Shown here piece after piece: positions 41,467 through 50,805 of a stretch of DNA of 64,000 nucleotides. Source of the DNA: Deltaproteobacteria bacterium (GTDB taxonomy: Bacteria; Desulfobacterota; Binatia; UBA1149; SPBQ01); the NCBI GenBank assembly GCA_029262375.1, contig JAJCZM010000027.1, positions 1-64,000 of the forward strand, read 5' to 3'. Under the pieces are notes generated by a model that was given only the letters and a program-made list of their open reading frames with translations, ran no database searches and was not told the DNA's origin. The translations under genes and the position numbers were made by a program. Position 1 is the stretch's first letter. The number at the start of each line of letters is the position of its first letter.

Positions 41467-42477
41467 TCACGCTAGCTTGCGTAGTACCAGCGCGACGTAG
41501 CGCAATTCGTGACGCACTGTATCTAACGCCGCAGCGTGTGTGCGGAGCGTCTGCCAGTCACCGGGCGTAAACCCGGCGAGGAGCGGATTGCAAAGAGTCA
41601 TGACTCGTCGCAGCGGCTTCTTGTTTCCTGCCCAGCAGATGAAACTGAAGCGGCGCTGAATCGCTGCGGTTACTTGCTCGGTCCAGTCGTGTTCTTCGAC
41701 GGCTTGAAATCCAAGATACGTCGCTTCTTCTCGATATTGATCGGTGGTCCAGAAATCCTCGAAGCGCCAGATATCGCGAACAATTTCGCCTTCGGGCGAC
41801 GAGAGAACGGCGCGCGAGTCTTCCGTTTTGAAGTTGAAGTCCACGACGACGAGCAGCCCCCCGGGGCGCAGAATGCGATACGCCTCGCGAAGAAACGCTG
41901 CACGGTCGAAGTGGAAAGCCGCCTCCAGGCAATGCACTCGGTCTTGGGATTCCGTCGCGAACGGCAGAGATTCGGCGCTGCCTTGGCGATAGTGCAGGTT
42001 GCGTGTGTTTCCGTAGAGGAACTGCGCGGCGGAGACGTTATCAGGCAGAAAATCGATCGCTTCAACGTTGGCACTCGGATTTCCCATCGCGATGCGGAAC
42101 GAGGATCGGCCGCGTCCACACGCCACGTCGACGCAATCGCGCGCGCCCTTGATCGCGAGCAGCTCTATCGAGCGCTTGGCTAGGCGCTCCTGCGCAACAT
42201 CCAGCCGGAAGGGGCGAAGGATCCAGTCGACGGCGCGGAAGAATCCGAGATTGAGAAATGCTCCCCAACCGCAGGCACGCAGAAGACGGAAGGTGAGACT
42301 CGACCCGTCATACGCTTCGCGCGTTGCGGCGCATGCCTGTGTGAGGGGGCTCGGGTGAATGCGGGCGAGAGGGGGCGGTGTCGGTACGGCGTTTTCATCG
42401 ACGGTTGGGCGCGGGGCGGCGGTCGGCACTTTCTGAGATGGGCAGGTATCGGGTGACGCGGTGGAACGTTGGCTCAT
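41467..42477 (-). CDS. SAM-dependent class I methyltransferase
   Basis: The start is ATG 42477 ('MSQRSTASPDTCPSQ'); the frame continues upstream without coding character. Residues 115-250 are a Rossmann-type methyltransferase domain: 'DCVDVACGRGRSSFRIA' (motif I), 'VEAIDFLPDNV' (acidic motif II), 'GSAESLPFATESQDRVHCLEAAFHF' (motif IV region) and 'GGLLVVVDFNF'. The overall pattern resembles small-molecule and sterol/gamma-tocopherol-type C- or O-methyltransferases. It is divergently arranged with the desaturase-like gene, so a shared lipid or terpenoid substrate is possible, but this is inference. Confidence 0.86.
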   Translation of the reverse strand: MSQRSTASPDTCPSQKVPTAAPRPTVDENAVPTPPPLARIHPSPLTQACAATREAYDGSSLTFRLLRACGWGAFLNLGFFRAVDWILRPFRLDVAQERLAKRSIELLAIKGARDCVDVACGRGRSSFRIAMGNPSANVEAIDFLPDNVSAAQFLYGNTRNLHYRQGSAESLPFATESQDRVHCLEAAFHFDRAAFLREAYRILRPGGLLVVVDFNFKTEDSRAVLSSPEGEIVRDIWRFEDFWTTDQYREEATYLGFQAVEEHDWTEQVTAAIQRRFSFICWAGNKKPLRRVMTLCNPLLAGFTPGDWQTLRTHAAALDTVRHELRYVALVLRKLA

Positions 42478-42661
42478 GATGTGGGACTCCGCAGGCGTGT
42501 TGCCTGAGTCCAATCTACTGTTGCCAAGCGAGACTACGCCAGTAGCAAAGTGGAGTCTGCGTGAGACTGTTCGTGTTACAGCCCATTCCCTGTGCGCCGC
42601 AGTCCGGACGGTGCTCGTCCGTCTTCGTCGAGAATCGTTGTCGTAGGGCCGTGCATTGCAC

Positions 42662-42672
42662 ACAATCATTGT
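42662..42672. promoter_or_regulatory. 11-bp palindrome at the desaturase start codon
   Basis: ACAAT-c-ATTGT ends immediately before the ATG at 42673. TTGTCG with CACAAT 17 bp downstream could be the promoter, so a protein bound to the palindrome would cover the -10 box and start site. Confidence 0.45.
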
Positions 42673-43599
42673 ATGATGAGTACCGATGCGGCAGCGACGA
42701 ATGCCGGGCAAGAGATCGAGGGAACCGGCAACGCGACGAGCACGGAGACCGTGCGAACGGGTGGGAGTGACCGGATCGCTATTCAGCGCGAGTGGGTGGG
42801 AGCGCCTTCGGGCACACTTGCGAATCCGACGTTCTGGCTATCTGTTGTCACGCTCATCGTGTTTGTGGGGACCAGCGGGCTCTACCTTGTTGCCGCGTTG
42901 CCCGCTGTGGCCACGAGCGCGCTCAACGCCGTCGCAATCTACCTGGGGTTCACCGTCATGCACGATGCGATGCACGGCGTGGCTCACGAGAATCGCCGAG
43001 CGAACGCTTGGCTCGGGCGTCTGACGGCCGCGCTGCTGCTGATTCCGATGCCTCTGTTTCGCGCGGTTCACTACGAGCATCACTCTCACACGAACGATCC
43101 CGAGCGGGATCCCGACATCTATTTTCCCGGCGCACCGATGTGGCTGGTTCCGCTGTGGGCGACGATGATCACGTTGCAATACAGGCGTCACTACTACGGG
43201 CGTCACTACTACGGGCGCCGGTTGTGGCGCTCGCGTAGTGAGTTGGCGGAGACGCTGTTTGGCGAGATTGCTGGCGTCGCGATCTTCGTCGCGGCACTGG
43301 CAACCGGAAGTCTTACATCCGTGTTGGTGATCTGGTTCGCGCCGGCGCTGCTTGCGCTCATCTTTCTCGCGACGACGTTCGACTACCTGCCGCACTATCC
43401 GTACGACTCACGCGAGCGCTATCACGACACGCGGATCTATCCCGGTCGCGTCGGCTTCGTGATCCTTCTCGGTCAGAACTACCACCTGATCCATCATCTA
43501 TGGACGACGATTCCGTGGTATCGCTACCCCCGTGTGTTCGATTCGATTCGGCCGGAACTCGAGCAGCGCGGCTCTCGTATCGGTTGGCGGATCGAGTAG
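42673..43599 (+). CDS. Fatty-acid desaturase-superfamily protein, beta-carotene hydroxylase-like
   Basis: This di-iron membrane oxygenase has the three conserved histidine boxes: 'HDAMHGVAHE' (about residues 98-107), 'HYEHHSHTN' (about 134-142) and 'HLIHHLW' (about 271-277). Four membrane helices lie between and around them. The spacing and 'YHLIHHLWTTIPWYRYP' resemble CrtR-type carotenoid hydroxylases and related sterol or alkane desaturases. A 15-bp tandem duplication (43186-43215) repeats 'RHYYG'. Starts at ATG 42673 or 42676 are equivalent. It probably introduces a hydroxyl group or double bond into a hydrophobic substrate, the identity of which is open. Confidence 0.88.
   Translation: MMSTDAAATNAGQEIEGTGNATSTETVRTGGSDRIAIQREWVGAPSGTLANPTFWLSVVTLIVFVGTSGLYLVAALPAVATSALNAVAIYLGFTVMHDAMHGVAHENRRANAWLGRLTAALLLIPMPLFRAVHYEHHSHTNDPERDPDIYFPGAPMWLVPLWATMITLQYRRHYYGRHYYGRRLWRSRSELAETLFGEIAGVAIFVAALATGSLTSVLVIWFAPALLALIFLATTFDYLPHYPYDSRERYHDTRIYPGRVGFVILLGQNYHLIHHLWTTIPWYRYPRVFDSIRPELEQRGSRIGWRIE
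43186..43215. repeat. Perfect 15-bp tandem duplication inside the desaturase gene
   Basis: CGTCACTACTACGGG occurs twice in a row in frame, adding an extra 'RHYYG' to a cytoplasmic loop of the enzyme. It has the appearance of a recent slippage event. Confidence 0.85.
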
Positions 43600-43629
43600 G
43601 GGCGCCGCGACCTCTGGACGACCGCGTGA

Positions 43630-44424
43630 TCAGGGCGTCGTCTCTGCGTCGGAGAACTCTCTTGCCCAAGTCACGTTCTCGCGAACGACCTTTGCCGGAT
43701 TCCCCACCGCGACGCAGTTCTCGGGAATATCGCCGGTCACGACGGCACAGGTTCCGATGGTCGAGCCGCTGCCGATCGTGCAGCCCTTGAGTACCGTACT
43801 CTTGAATCCCAGCCATACGTGATCGCCGATGATCACGTCACCGGCTTTGTTGATGCGCTCGCCGGTAGTGAGATCTACGATCGGGTGTGTATCGCTGACC
43901 GTGAGATAGATGTCGGCTGATATCTGGCAGTCTTTGCCGATGCGCATTGTGCCGGGTTCATGCAGCGATGCCTGCAACGCAACGCTGGTCGTTTCATCGC
44001 CGAGTTCGAATGTCGCGCGGCTCGTCTGGAAGTCGACGCGCAAGTGCGCACGTACCCAGCTGCCGATGCGCATCAGGTTGTCGCTGCCGACGAGTTGGAT
44101 GAGCGAGCTGTAGATCTGTACGTGTCGGCCGGTCTCGATCGTGTTGCAGTTACCCAAGATGTCGATCGCCGGCGCACGATCGTCGCGTTGCAATAGGAAC
44201 GGGCGGGTGGGGATTCCCGCTGGCGAAGCGACCTCACCGGGGTCTGCGGCCATCCGAATGACATTGCCGTTGCCCTCGATGAATATCTTGGGCGCGCGCA
44301 TGTCGATGTCGGCGCCGATCTCGATCGTATTGTCGTTGCCGCGAATCGTGAGCGAGGCGCCCGCTTCAAAGCCGTCTGCCTCGAACCGGCATGAATTGCC
44401 GGTCCCCTCGTCTTTGATTTCCAT
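43630..44424 (-). CDS. Hexapeptide-repeat (left-handed beta-helix) acyltransferase
   Basis: ATG 44424 follows AGGAGAG at 12 nt. The 264-aa product opens with irregular beta rungs and ends in a typical LbetaH transferase: 'ISADIYLTVSDTHPIVD' (with the conserved His), 'VIIGDHVWLGFKSTVLKGCTIGSGSTIGTCAVVTGDIPENCVAVGNPAKVVRENV'-type hexapeptide turns in pieces. Such enzymes acetylate sugars using acetyl-CoA in the cytoplasm. The gene is the last of a three-gene minus-strand set (SGNH, MBOAT, LbetaH) and overlaps its upstream neighbour by no more than a few bases, pointing to decoration of an exopolysaccharide or O-antigen. Confidence 0.87.
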   Translation of the reverse strand: MEIKDEGTGNSCRFEADGFEAGASLTIRGNDNTIEIGADIDMRAPKIFIEGNGNVIRMAADPGEVASPAGIPTRPFLLQRDDRAPAIDILGNCNTIETGRHVQIYSSLIQLVGSDNLMRIGSWVRAHLRVDFQTSRATFELGDETTSVALQASLHEPGTMRIGKDCQISADIYLTVSDTHPIVDLTTGERINKAGDVIIGDHVWLGFKSTVLKGCTIGSGSTIGTCAVVTGDIPENCVAVGNPAKVVRENVTWAREFSDAETTP

Positions 44425-44443
44425 CTGTGTCGGACTCTCCTTC

Positions 44444-45841
44444 TCAGAACTGAAAGTAGATGAACTCGCCGCCTGCTCCAGCCAGCGCATATGCGATGCC
44501 CAGAAGTAGGCCTCCTAGCGCGCCTTCGACCAGTGGGCCCCAGCTGCGTAGCGCAAACAGGCGTTGTAGCTGAGAAACGTGAGGACCCACAGCGCGTTCC
44601 GCGACGTGCGAGCCGATGCACAGCGCGACAATCGCGGTCTGGACGGGTGGCCAACCGTGGAGGAAGTCGAACCCGGCAAAGCCGGCGAAAAACTGTGCTG
44701 TGGTCGCCAGCGACGGCGCCCTGAACACTGCGAACAGCAACGCTACGGCCGTAAACGTAAGAAAAACCTTTGGCAGGTCACGAGCGGAAAGCGGACGATC
44801 TATATCGCCCGCGCGGCCGCCGATCAGCCGATGACCGACAAGCAGAGTTCCATGCAGCACACCCCAGGCGACGAACGTCCATGCGGCGCCGTGCCACAAG
44901 CCCCCTAGCGTCATTGTGATGAACAGGTTCAACGAGGTGCGCCGGCTTCCGTGACGGTTGCCGCCCAGCGGAATGTAAAGGTAGTCGCGAAGCCAACTCG
45001 ACAGTGTGATGTGCCAACGCTGCCAAAACTCCGCCGGATTTCGCGAGAGGTAGGGCTGACGGAAGTTGCGTGGAATCTCGAACCCCATCAGGAGGGCGGA
45101 GCCGCGCGCCATATCCACGTAGCCGGAGAAATCGAAGTAGAGTTGGAACGCGAAACTGTACGCTACGATCAGATGATAGGCAGCCCCTCCTACTTGCGGA
45201 TAGAGAAACGAATCGTTGACAAAGCCGGCGAGTAGAAAGTCCGCGAAGACTACCTTCTTCGTCAAGCCGGCGGCCAAGAGCCAAGCTCCACGGCGATTGC
45301 GTTCGCTGGTCGGCGCGCCACCGGTCGTGAGTTGCGGGAACATCTCGGCGCCGCGCAAGATCGGCCCGGCGATCAGCTGCGGGAAAAACGAGATGAACAA
45401 TGCGTACTGCCCGAAGCGCTCCGTTGGCAGCTCGCGGCTGCGATACGTATCGACCGCGAGGGCGATGATCTGGAAGCTGTAGAACGACAGCCCGAGCGGT
45501 AGAAAGAAGTCCGGGACTTCCAGCACGCCGACGCCAAGTAGCGGCACGAGTGAGCGTGCAACGAAGGCGGCGTACTTGAATCCGACGAGGATGCTGAGCG
45601 TGAACGCGATCGACGCCGCAAGGTAGACGCGCGGCCGAGCGCTGCGGTGCATTGCTCTGAGCAGCGCATAGTTGACGATCAGGTCGGCCAGTAGGAGCAA
45701 CAAGTACACCGGCCGCCACAACGCGTAGAAAAGAATACTCGCCGCGAGGAGCACGTGGCCGCGACTGCGAGTCGGTAGTGCGCGGAGGACCAACAGCACC
45801 AGCGCCAAGAAAACTGCGTACTGTATCGTATTGAATAGCAT
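44444..45841 (-). CDS. MBOAT-family O-acyltransferase, AlgI-like
   Basis: The 465 residues form about eleven membrane helices with the AlgI hallmarks: 'GLSFYSFQIIALAVDTYR', 'QLIAGPILRGAEM' and 'DFSGYVDMARGSALLMGF', 'RNPAEFWQRWHITLSSWLRDYLYIPLGG' in parts, and the catalytic His in 'LGGLWHGAAWTFVAWG'. AlgI moves acetyl groups across the inner membrane for O-acetylation of exopolysaccharides. Its start overlaps the stop of the SGNH gene upstream (TGATG). With that protein it forms the AlgI/AlgX(J)-type pair. Confidence 0.92.
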   Translation of the reverse strand: MLFNTIQYAVFLALVLLVLRALPTRSRGHVLLAASILFYALWRPVYLLLLLADLIVNYALLRAMHRSARPRVYLAASIAFTLSILVGFKYAAFVARSLVPLLGVGVLEVPDFFLPLGLSFYSFQIIALAVDTYRSRELPTERFGQYALFISFFPQLIAGPILRGAEMFPQLTTGGAPTSERNRRGAWLLAAGLTKKVVFADFLLAGFVNDSFLYPQVGGAAYHLIVAYSFAFQLYFDFSGYVDMARGSALLMGFEIPRNFRQPYLSRNPAEFWQRWHITLSSWLRDYLYIPLGGNRHGSRRTSLNLFITMTLGGLWHGAAWTFVAWGVLHGTLLVGHRLIGGRAGDIDRPLSARDLPKVFLTFTAVALLFAVFRAPSLATTAQFFAGFAGFDFLHGWPPVQTAIVALCIGSHVAERAVGPHVSQLQRLFALRSWGPLVEGALGGLLLGIAYALAGAGGEFIYFQF

Positions 45842-46983
45842 CAGCGGGCCTGGCTGGCGGCCAGCAGCTGCAGCTGGACGTAGGGGGCAAGGGCCTGAGC
45901 CACCATTTGCGGCCCATCGTGCGGAGCTTCGTGCTTGTAGTGTCCGCCGCCGTCGCGGAATACGGCATCCGGAAGCAGCGCATGAAGGTCCGCGAACTCC
46001 GCGCCTGTCGCTTCGGCGAGACGCTGGAGCGCAGCCAGTGTTTTCTCAACCCCCGCGTCGTTGTAGACGCCCACCGCTCGAAGTCGATCTACATTGATGG
46101 GTGGTACGTACAGAACGGTCAGTATGCCTGCGGCGCGGAAGTCGGAAAGGATGGCGTGCAGTACTTCGAGCACCCAGTGGTCGTCGTCTACGCCCGCCAT
46201 CAGGTCGGAGACGTAGCTGCGGGCGCTTTTCGGGTTGCGCCGAGTTGGATCGTTCGCGTCCACCAGCGAGGCTTGAGACAGGAGCAGTCTGGCGTTGCGC
46301 GTTTCTCTTTCGGTCGTCCACGAGGTCGTGTCCGCCACGAAGTCTTCGACGGCTCCCCGAAGATATCCCAGTCGAGCTTGTTGCTGGCGTTGCGAAATCC
46401 ACGTGCTCGCGCCCGCCGAGACGAATGCCTTGTGCAGCAGGAGCGCATCGGCGGTGACACCAAACTTGTGCAGATCGAGATCGACGAGGGTGGCGAACAT
46501 GCGGCGCGGTTGTAGCCAACCGGCCAGTTCGGGTCGTCGTAGAGCCGGAGGGAGGAGCTCGCGAATGAGGGGCAGATTCGCGGTCACGATCGCGATATCG
46601 GGTCCGGCGTCGCTGATGAGGTCTTGGAGGAGGTAGAATCCCGCGGGCGTCATCCCCATCTCACTCAGCGACTCGACGTGGACGCGCCCGCGACCCGCCC
46701 AGCTGCCGACCAGAATATTGCGCAGGTGCACGTCAACGGTACGGCCTTTCGGGTAGCCAACGACCGTGGAGTCGCCCATGAATACGACGGAGTGGACGCC
46801 GGGGTTTTTCTCGACGGCGCCAAGATTCGCGAGGTGGTGTCGAATTCCGATCGTCGCATCGAGACTCACATCCGGTTTGGCTGGATGCATCGCCTGTCCG
46901 AGTGCGAATAGCGTTGCGGCGGATGCAACGGTCGCAGAGACGAAGACCAGCAGTCGGGTGACGGAACGAATCTTGCGTCGCAT
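45841..46983 (-). CDS. Periplasmic SGNH/AlgX-like protein, partner of the MBOAT
   Basis: One N-terminal helix (signal anchor, residues 8-30) leads to a 350-residue SGNH-hydrolase fold. Block I is 'VVFMGDSTVVGYP' with the nucleophile Ser. The middle has 'AIVTANLPLI', and the terminal block is 'FADLHALLPDAVFRDGGGHYKHE' with Asp and His. In alginate-type systems this protein accepts acetyl from the membrane transferase and places it on the polymer in the periplasm. The ATG at 46983 has no strong ribosome site. It is the first gene of the operon with the MBOAT and hexapeptide transferase. Confidence 0.83.
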   Translation of the reverse strand: MRRKIRSVTRLLVFVSATVASAATLFALGQAMHPAKPDVSLDATIGIRHHLANLGAVEKNPGVHSVVFMGDSTVVGYPKGRTVDVHLRNILVGSWAGRGRVHVESLSEMGMTPAGFYLLQDLISDAGPDIAIVTANLPLIRELLPPALRRPELAGWLQPRRMFATLVDLDLHKFGVTADALLLHKAFVSAGASTWISQRQQQARLGYLRGAVEDFVADTTSWTTERETRNARLLLSQASLVDANDPTRRNPKSARSYVSDLMAGVDDDHWVLEVLHAILSDFRAAGILTVLYVPPINVDRLRAVGVYNDAGVEKTLAALQRLAEATGAEFADLHALLPDAVFRDGGGHYKHEAPHDGPQMVAQALAPYVQLQLLAASQAR

Positions 46984-47168
46984 GGAAATCGGCCCGGCGC
47001 GGTGACGTGGACGAGTGCTCGCGCTCGGTTCGCGCGCGCCGCGGCGGCTGCTCCCGACAGGATAGAGTGTTGGCCCTCGGCTGGGAAGAGAGGCCGACCG
47101 GGCGACGCCTTGACCGGTACGCGGTTAAGTTCTAGAGCATCCGCAGGGAATTGCTCTCAGGAGACGCG

Positions 47169-49118
47169 ATGGCGACTGCGACCACTACAATCACACCGGT
47201 ACCGGCCTTTAGCGACGATCTCGAGACGACCGCACCCGCGGGTGAGGATCTCTATGGTTTTTCGCGGTGGTCTGCGGATCTCGTTCGTGTGTTGCCCAAC
47301 GGTAATGTCGGGCTGTGCAATCCGGCCGTTCCTGATCAGATTCCGACGGACTTGCTGGCTGTCGTGAAGAGTCTGCAGCTACGCGGGATCCGCTCGCCGA
47401 TCCTGCTCCGTGTTGCCGATTTCTTGAAATATCGTATCGACCGTCTCAACGGCGCCTTCACCGAGGCGATCGACGAATTGGAGTACCGCGGCACCTACCA
47501 GGGCGTCTTCCCCATCAAGGTGAATCAGCAAGCGCAGGTCGTAGATCGAATCATCGACTACGGGCGCGTTCACAATTTCGGTCTGGAGGTCGGGTCGAAA
47601 GCCGAGCTTCTCATCGCGCTGTCACACGAGCTGGGGCCGAAAGCCGCGATCATCTGCAACGGCGTCAAAGACGAATCCTTTCTGCGCCTCGCGCTCATGT
47701 CGCAGCGGTTAGGGTTCAACACATTCATCGTTCTGGAGAGTCCGCGCGAAGTGGACCTCGTGCTCAATATTGCCGACGAAGTGAATATCCGCCCACGCCT
47801 GGGCGTGCGGATCAAACTGACCAATACCGTTAGCGGGAACTGGGCGCGTTCCAGCGGCGATCGATCGACGTTCGGTATGACGGTCGCGCAGGTCATGGAA
47901 GTCGTCGAGGCGATGGGCGAGCGGGACTATCTCGACTGCCTCGTCCTGCAGCACTCTCACTTGGGCAGTCAGATCGGGAACATCCTGGAGATCCGACAGG
48001 CCGTGCAGGAAGCATGTCGGTTCTACTGTGAGTTGAGCGCGGTGGGAGCCAATCTCAGTTATCTCGATATTGGTGGAGGTCTCGGGGTCGACTACACCGG
48101 TGAGCACGCGGCGACGGCGAACTCAGTGAACTACTCGCTGGAAGAATACGCGGTGAACGTCGTCGATACCGTAAAGATCGTGATGGACGAGCATTCGATC
48201 GAGCACCCGACCATCGTCACGGAAAGCGGCCGTGCCTGCGTTGCCCATTCGTCGATGCTGTTGTTCAACATTATCGACGTTACCGAGTTCACGAGCAGCA
48301 CTCCCGTCGTCGCCGAAGCGGACGACCATCCGTATCTTGCGAGCATCCTGGAGATCGAAGAGTATCTGTCGCTCGAACGCGTCCAAGAATGCTGGAACGA
48401 TCTCGCCTACTACCGCGGCGAAATCCGTCAACTTTTCGGTGTCGGTCGACTGAGTTTGAAACAGGCGGCGAAAGCCGAGCGTGCACACCTGTACCTGTTG
48501 AGCCTCATCAACGATTTGCTTGCGCGTAACCCTGCCAGCGACGTCGAGTTGCCTGAAGGGCTCGACCTGACGGCCGACATCTACCATGGCAATTTCTCTC
48601 TGTTCCAGAGTCTTCCCGATATCTGGGCGATCGATCAGCTACACCCCATCGCACCGATCCATCGTCTGAACGAAACGCCCACGCGGCACGCGGTGATCAG
48701 CGATATGACCTGCGATAGCGACGGTACGATCGGTCGTTTCGTCCTGGCTGACGGAATCGCGAGTACGCTCCCCGTGCACAAGGTCGAGCCCGACGAGGAT
48801 TACTATTTGGGCGTGTTCTTCATCGGCGCGTACCAGGAGACGCTCGGAGATCTTCACAACATGTTCGGCGACACCAACGTGGTAACGATCGGATTAGATG
48901 GGCGCGGCGGATTCGAGGTTCTTCACGAGCAGGAGGGCGATACCGTCGCCGAAGTAATGAGCTACGTGGAGTACAGTCCGCGAGGAATGCTCGATCGCTT
49001 CAAGGCGATTGTCGAACGCGGCGTTGCCAGTGGGCGTTTGAGCCCGACCGATCGGCGGCACATGATTGCGTCGTTCAAACAGAGCATCAACGGTTACACC
49101 TACTTCGAAGGTTCGTAG
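47169..49118 (+). CDS. speA: Biosynthetic arginine decarboxylase
   Basis: SpeA is PLP-dependent and converts arginine to agmatine for putrescine/spermidine synthesis. ATG 47169 follows AGGAG at 6 nt and gives 649 aa, the family's usual length. Schiff-base Lys117 lies in 'GVFPIKVNQQ'. The PLP-phosphate site 'LSYLDIGGGLGVDYTG' and the active-site motif 'SDMTCDSDGTIGRFV', with its substrate Cys and Asp, are all intact. It is probably cytoplasmic and monocistronic. The next gene is convergent with only 5 bp between the stop codons. Confidence 0.96.
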   Translation: MATATTTITPVPAFSDDLETTAPAGEDLYGFSRWSADLVRVLPNGNVGLCNPAVPDQIPTDLLAVVKSLQLRGIRSPILLRVADFLKYRIDRLNGAFTEAIDELEYRGTYQGVFPIKVNQQAQVVDRIIDYGRVHNFGLEVGSKAELLIALSHELGPKAAIICNGVKDESFLRLALMSQRLGFNTFIVLESPREVDLVLNIADEVNIRPRLGVRIKLTNTVSGNWARSSGDRSTFGMTVAQVMEVVEAMGERDYLDCLVLQHSHLGSQIGNILEIRQAVQEACRFYCELSAVGANLSYLDIGGGLGVDYTGEHAATANSVNYSLEEYAVNVVDTVKIVMDEHSIEHPTIVTESGRACVAHSSMLLFNIIDVTEFTSSTPVVAEADDHPYLASILEIEEYLSLERVQECWNDLAYYRGEIRQLFGVGRLSLKQAAKAERAHLYLLSLINDLLARNPASDVELPEGLDLTADIYHGNFSLFQSLPDIWAIDQLHPIAPIHRLNETPTRHAVISDMTCDSDGTIGRFVLADGIASTLPVHKVEPDEDYYLGVFFIGAYQETLGDLHNMFGDTNVVTIGLDGRGGFEVLHEQEGDTVAEVMSYVEYSPRGMLDRFKAIVERGVASGRLSPTDRRHMIASFKQSINGYTYFEGS

Positions 49119-49123
49119 CCGAT

Positions 49124-50743
49124 TCAGGGCGACGGTAGTTTGTCGATCAGCGCGCGGGCAACGCGCAGGCCGTCGAGCGCGGCGCTGACGATCCCGCCGG
49201 CGTAACCCGCTCCCTCTCCGCAGGGGTAAAGGCCGTCAATCCCGAGGCACTCCAACGTATCTCCGCGGCGTGGAATCCGCAGCGGTGCGCTGGTTCTCGA
49301 CTCAACACCAACGAGGTTCGCTTCTTCGGTCACGTAACCGCGCATGCGTCGATCGAACACGTCGAGTGCGTCGCGCAGCCGCGCTGCGATCGGAATTCCG
49401 GCGCCGTCGAGTACCGCGGCGATATCCGATCCCATGAGTCCGGGTTGGTAGCTGCTGGGTGCAAGTGTGGTCGACGGCCGACCGGCACGGAAATCGGTTG
49501 CGCGCGTTGCGGGGGCGCGCAGCGTGCCGCCTCCGGCCGTCGCGGCGAGGCTTTCGAGCCGGCGCTGGTACTCGACACCCGCTAGTACACCGCCATAGCC
49601 GGCACGGGAGACATCGTCAGGTTCTATGCCCACGACCAATCCCGAGTTCGCGTAGGGAGAATCGCGTTTCGATAGACTCATGCCGTTTACGACGAGTTCG
49701 TCGCGCATGGTGGCGGCAGGCACGATGAAGCCGCCGGGGCACATGCAAAACGAAAAAACCCCGCGTCCGTCGCGCGTGTGCGCCAGGTGGTAGGGTGCGC
49801 TCGGCAGTTTGGGATGACCGGCGGCGCGCCCGTACTGAATACCGTCGATCAGCGGTTGCGGGTGCTCGATTCTTACGCCGACGGCGAAGCCTTTGGGCTC
49901 GAGCGCCACTCCGGCCTCGGCCAACCATTCGTAGACATCACGCGCCGAATGTCCGGTGGCCAGTACCACCGCGTCGCAGCCGCGTTCGCTGCCGTCGGCC
50001 AGTTTCAGGCCGCGCGCACGCCCGGACTCGTCGCGAGAGATCGACGTGACGGTTGCACCGAACTCGAACTGTACTCCGACCTGCTCGAGCCTTTCGCGAA
50101 GCGCGGTTACCACACGCGGCAATTTGTTCGAGCCGATGTGGGGTCTCGCGTCGGTCAAAACGGCCGACGGCGCGCCATGCTCGACGAGGAGTTCGAGCAC
50201 ATCGCGGACATCACCGCGCTTGTGCGAGCGGGTGTAGAGTTTGCCGTCGCTGTAAGTGCCGGCGCCGCCTTCGCCGAAGCAGTAGTTGCTGTCCTCGTCG
50301 ACGACACCGTCTTGTTGTAGGCTTTTGAGGTCACGACGACGCGGTTGAACCTTCTTGCCGCGATCGAATACGACACAGCCGATCCCGGCCCGCGCCAACT
50401 CGTAGGCGCAGAAGAGACCGGCGGGACCATCACCGACGATTGCGATACGTTCCGGCTGGACCACCTCGCGAGGCGGCGCGGCCGCCTCGTCGATCGATGC
50501 TTCACTGCGCGCTGCGACCAGTAGGTGGACCCGCACGCGGCCGTGGCGCGCGTCGATCGAACGCTTGAGTACGACCAACTCTGGGAGTGCGTCGTCCGAC
50601 ATCCGCAGCTTGCGCGCAGATCGTCGGCGCACGGCCTCGTCGTCGTCGGCGTCGTCGAGCGCAAGATCGAGCGTCCATTGTGTTGGTAACGGCACTGGCG
50701 AGCGTATCCGACACGGCGCCGGTGAACGCAAACGCGCGGCCAT
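49124..50743 (-). CDS. FAD-dependent oxidoreductase, COG2509 type
   Basis: The start at ATG 50743 is chosen because the frame upstream to 51148 loses coding character and invades the dioxygenase gene. The first 95 residues are the family's small N-terminal domain ('LKRSIDARHGRVRVHLLV'). Residues 100 onward carry the FAD dinucleotide motif 'IAIVGDGPAGLFCAYELARAG', 'CFGEGGAGTYSDGKLYTRSHKR', 'VVLATGHSARDVYEWLAEAG' and the terminal 'GLYPCGEGAGYAGGIVSAALDG' that closes over FAD. These uncharacterised flavoproteins are widespread; the substrate is not known. It lies 63 bp downstream of the PhyH gene and may be cotranscribed. Confidence 0.9.
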   Translation of the reverse strand: MAARLRSPAPCRIRSPVPLPTQWTLDLALDDADDDEAVRRRSARKLRMSDDALPELVVLKRSIDARHGRVRVHLLVAARSEASIDEAAAPPREVVQPERIAIVGDGPAGLFCAYELARAGIGCVVFDRGKKVQPRRRDLKSLQQDGVVDEDSNYCFGEGGAGTYSDGKLYTRSHKRGDVRDVLELLVEHGAPSAVLTDARPHIGSNKLPRVVTALRERLEQVGVQFEFGATVTSISRDESGRARGLKLADGSERGCDAVVLATGHSARDVYEWLAEAGVALEPKGFAVGVRIEHPQPLIDGIQYGRAAGHPKLPSAPYHLAHTRDGRGVFSFCMCPGGFIVPAATMRDELVVNGMSLSKRDSPYANSGLVVGIEPDDVSRAGYGGVLAGVEYQRRLESLAATAGGGTLRAPATRATDFRAGRPSTTLAPSSYQPGLMGSDIAAVLDGAGIPIAARLRDALDVFDRRMRGYVTEEANLVGVESRTSAPLRIPRRGDTLECLGIDGLYPCGEGAGYAGGIVSAALDGLRVARALIDKLPSP

Positions 50744-50805
50744 GCCTGTCGCGTGCGCGCAAGGCGCCGATGAACATGTCGGCGCCCGAATGACGCGCTG
50801 GTGCG

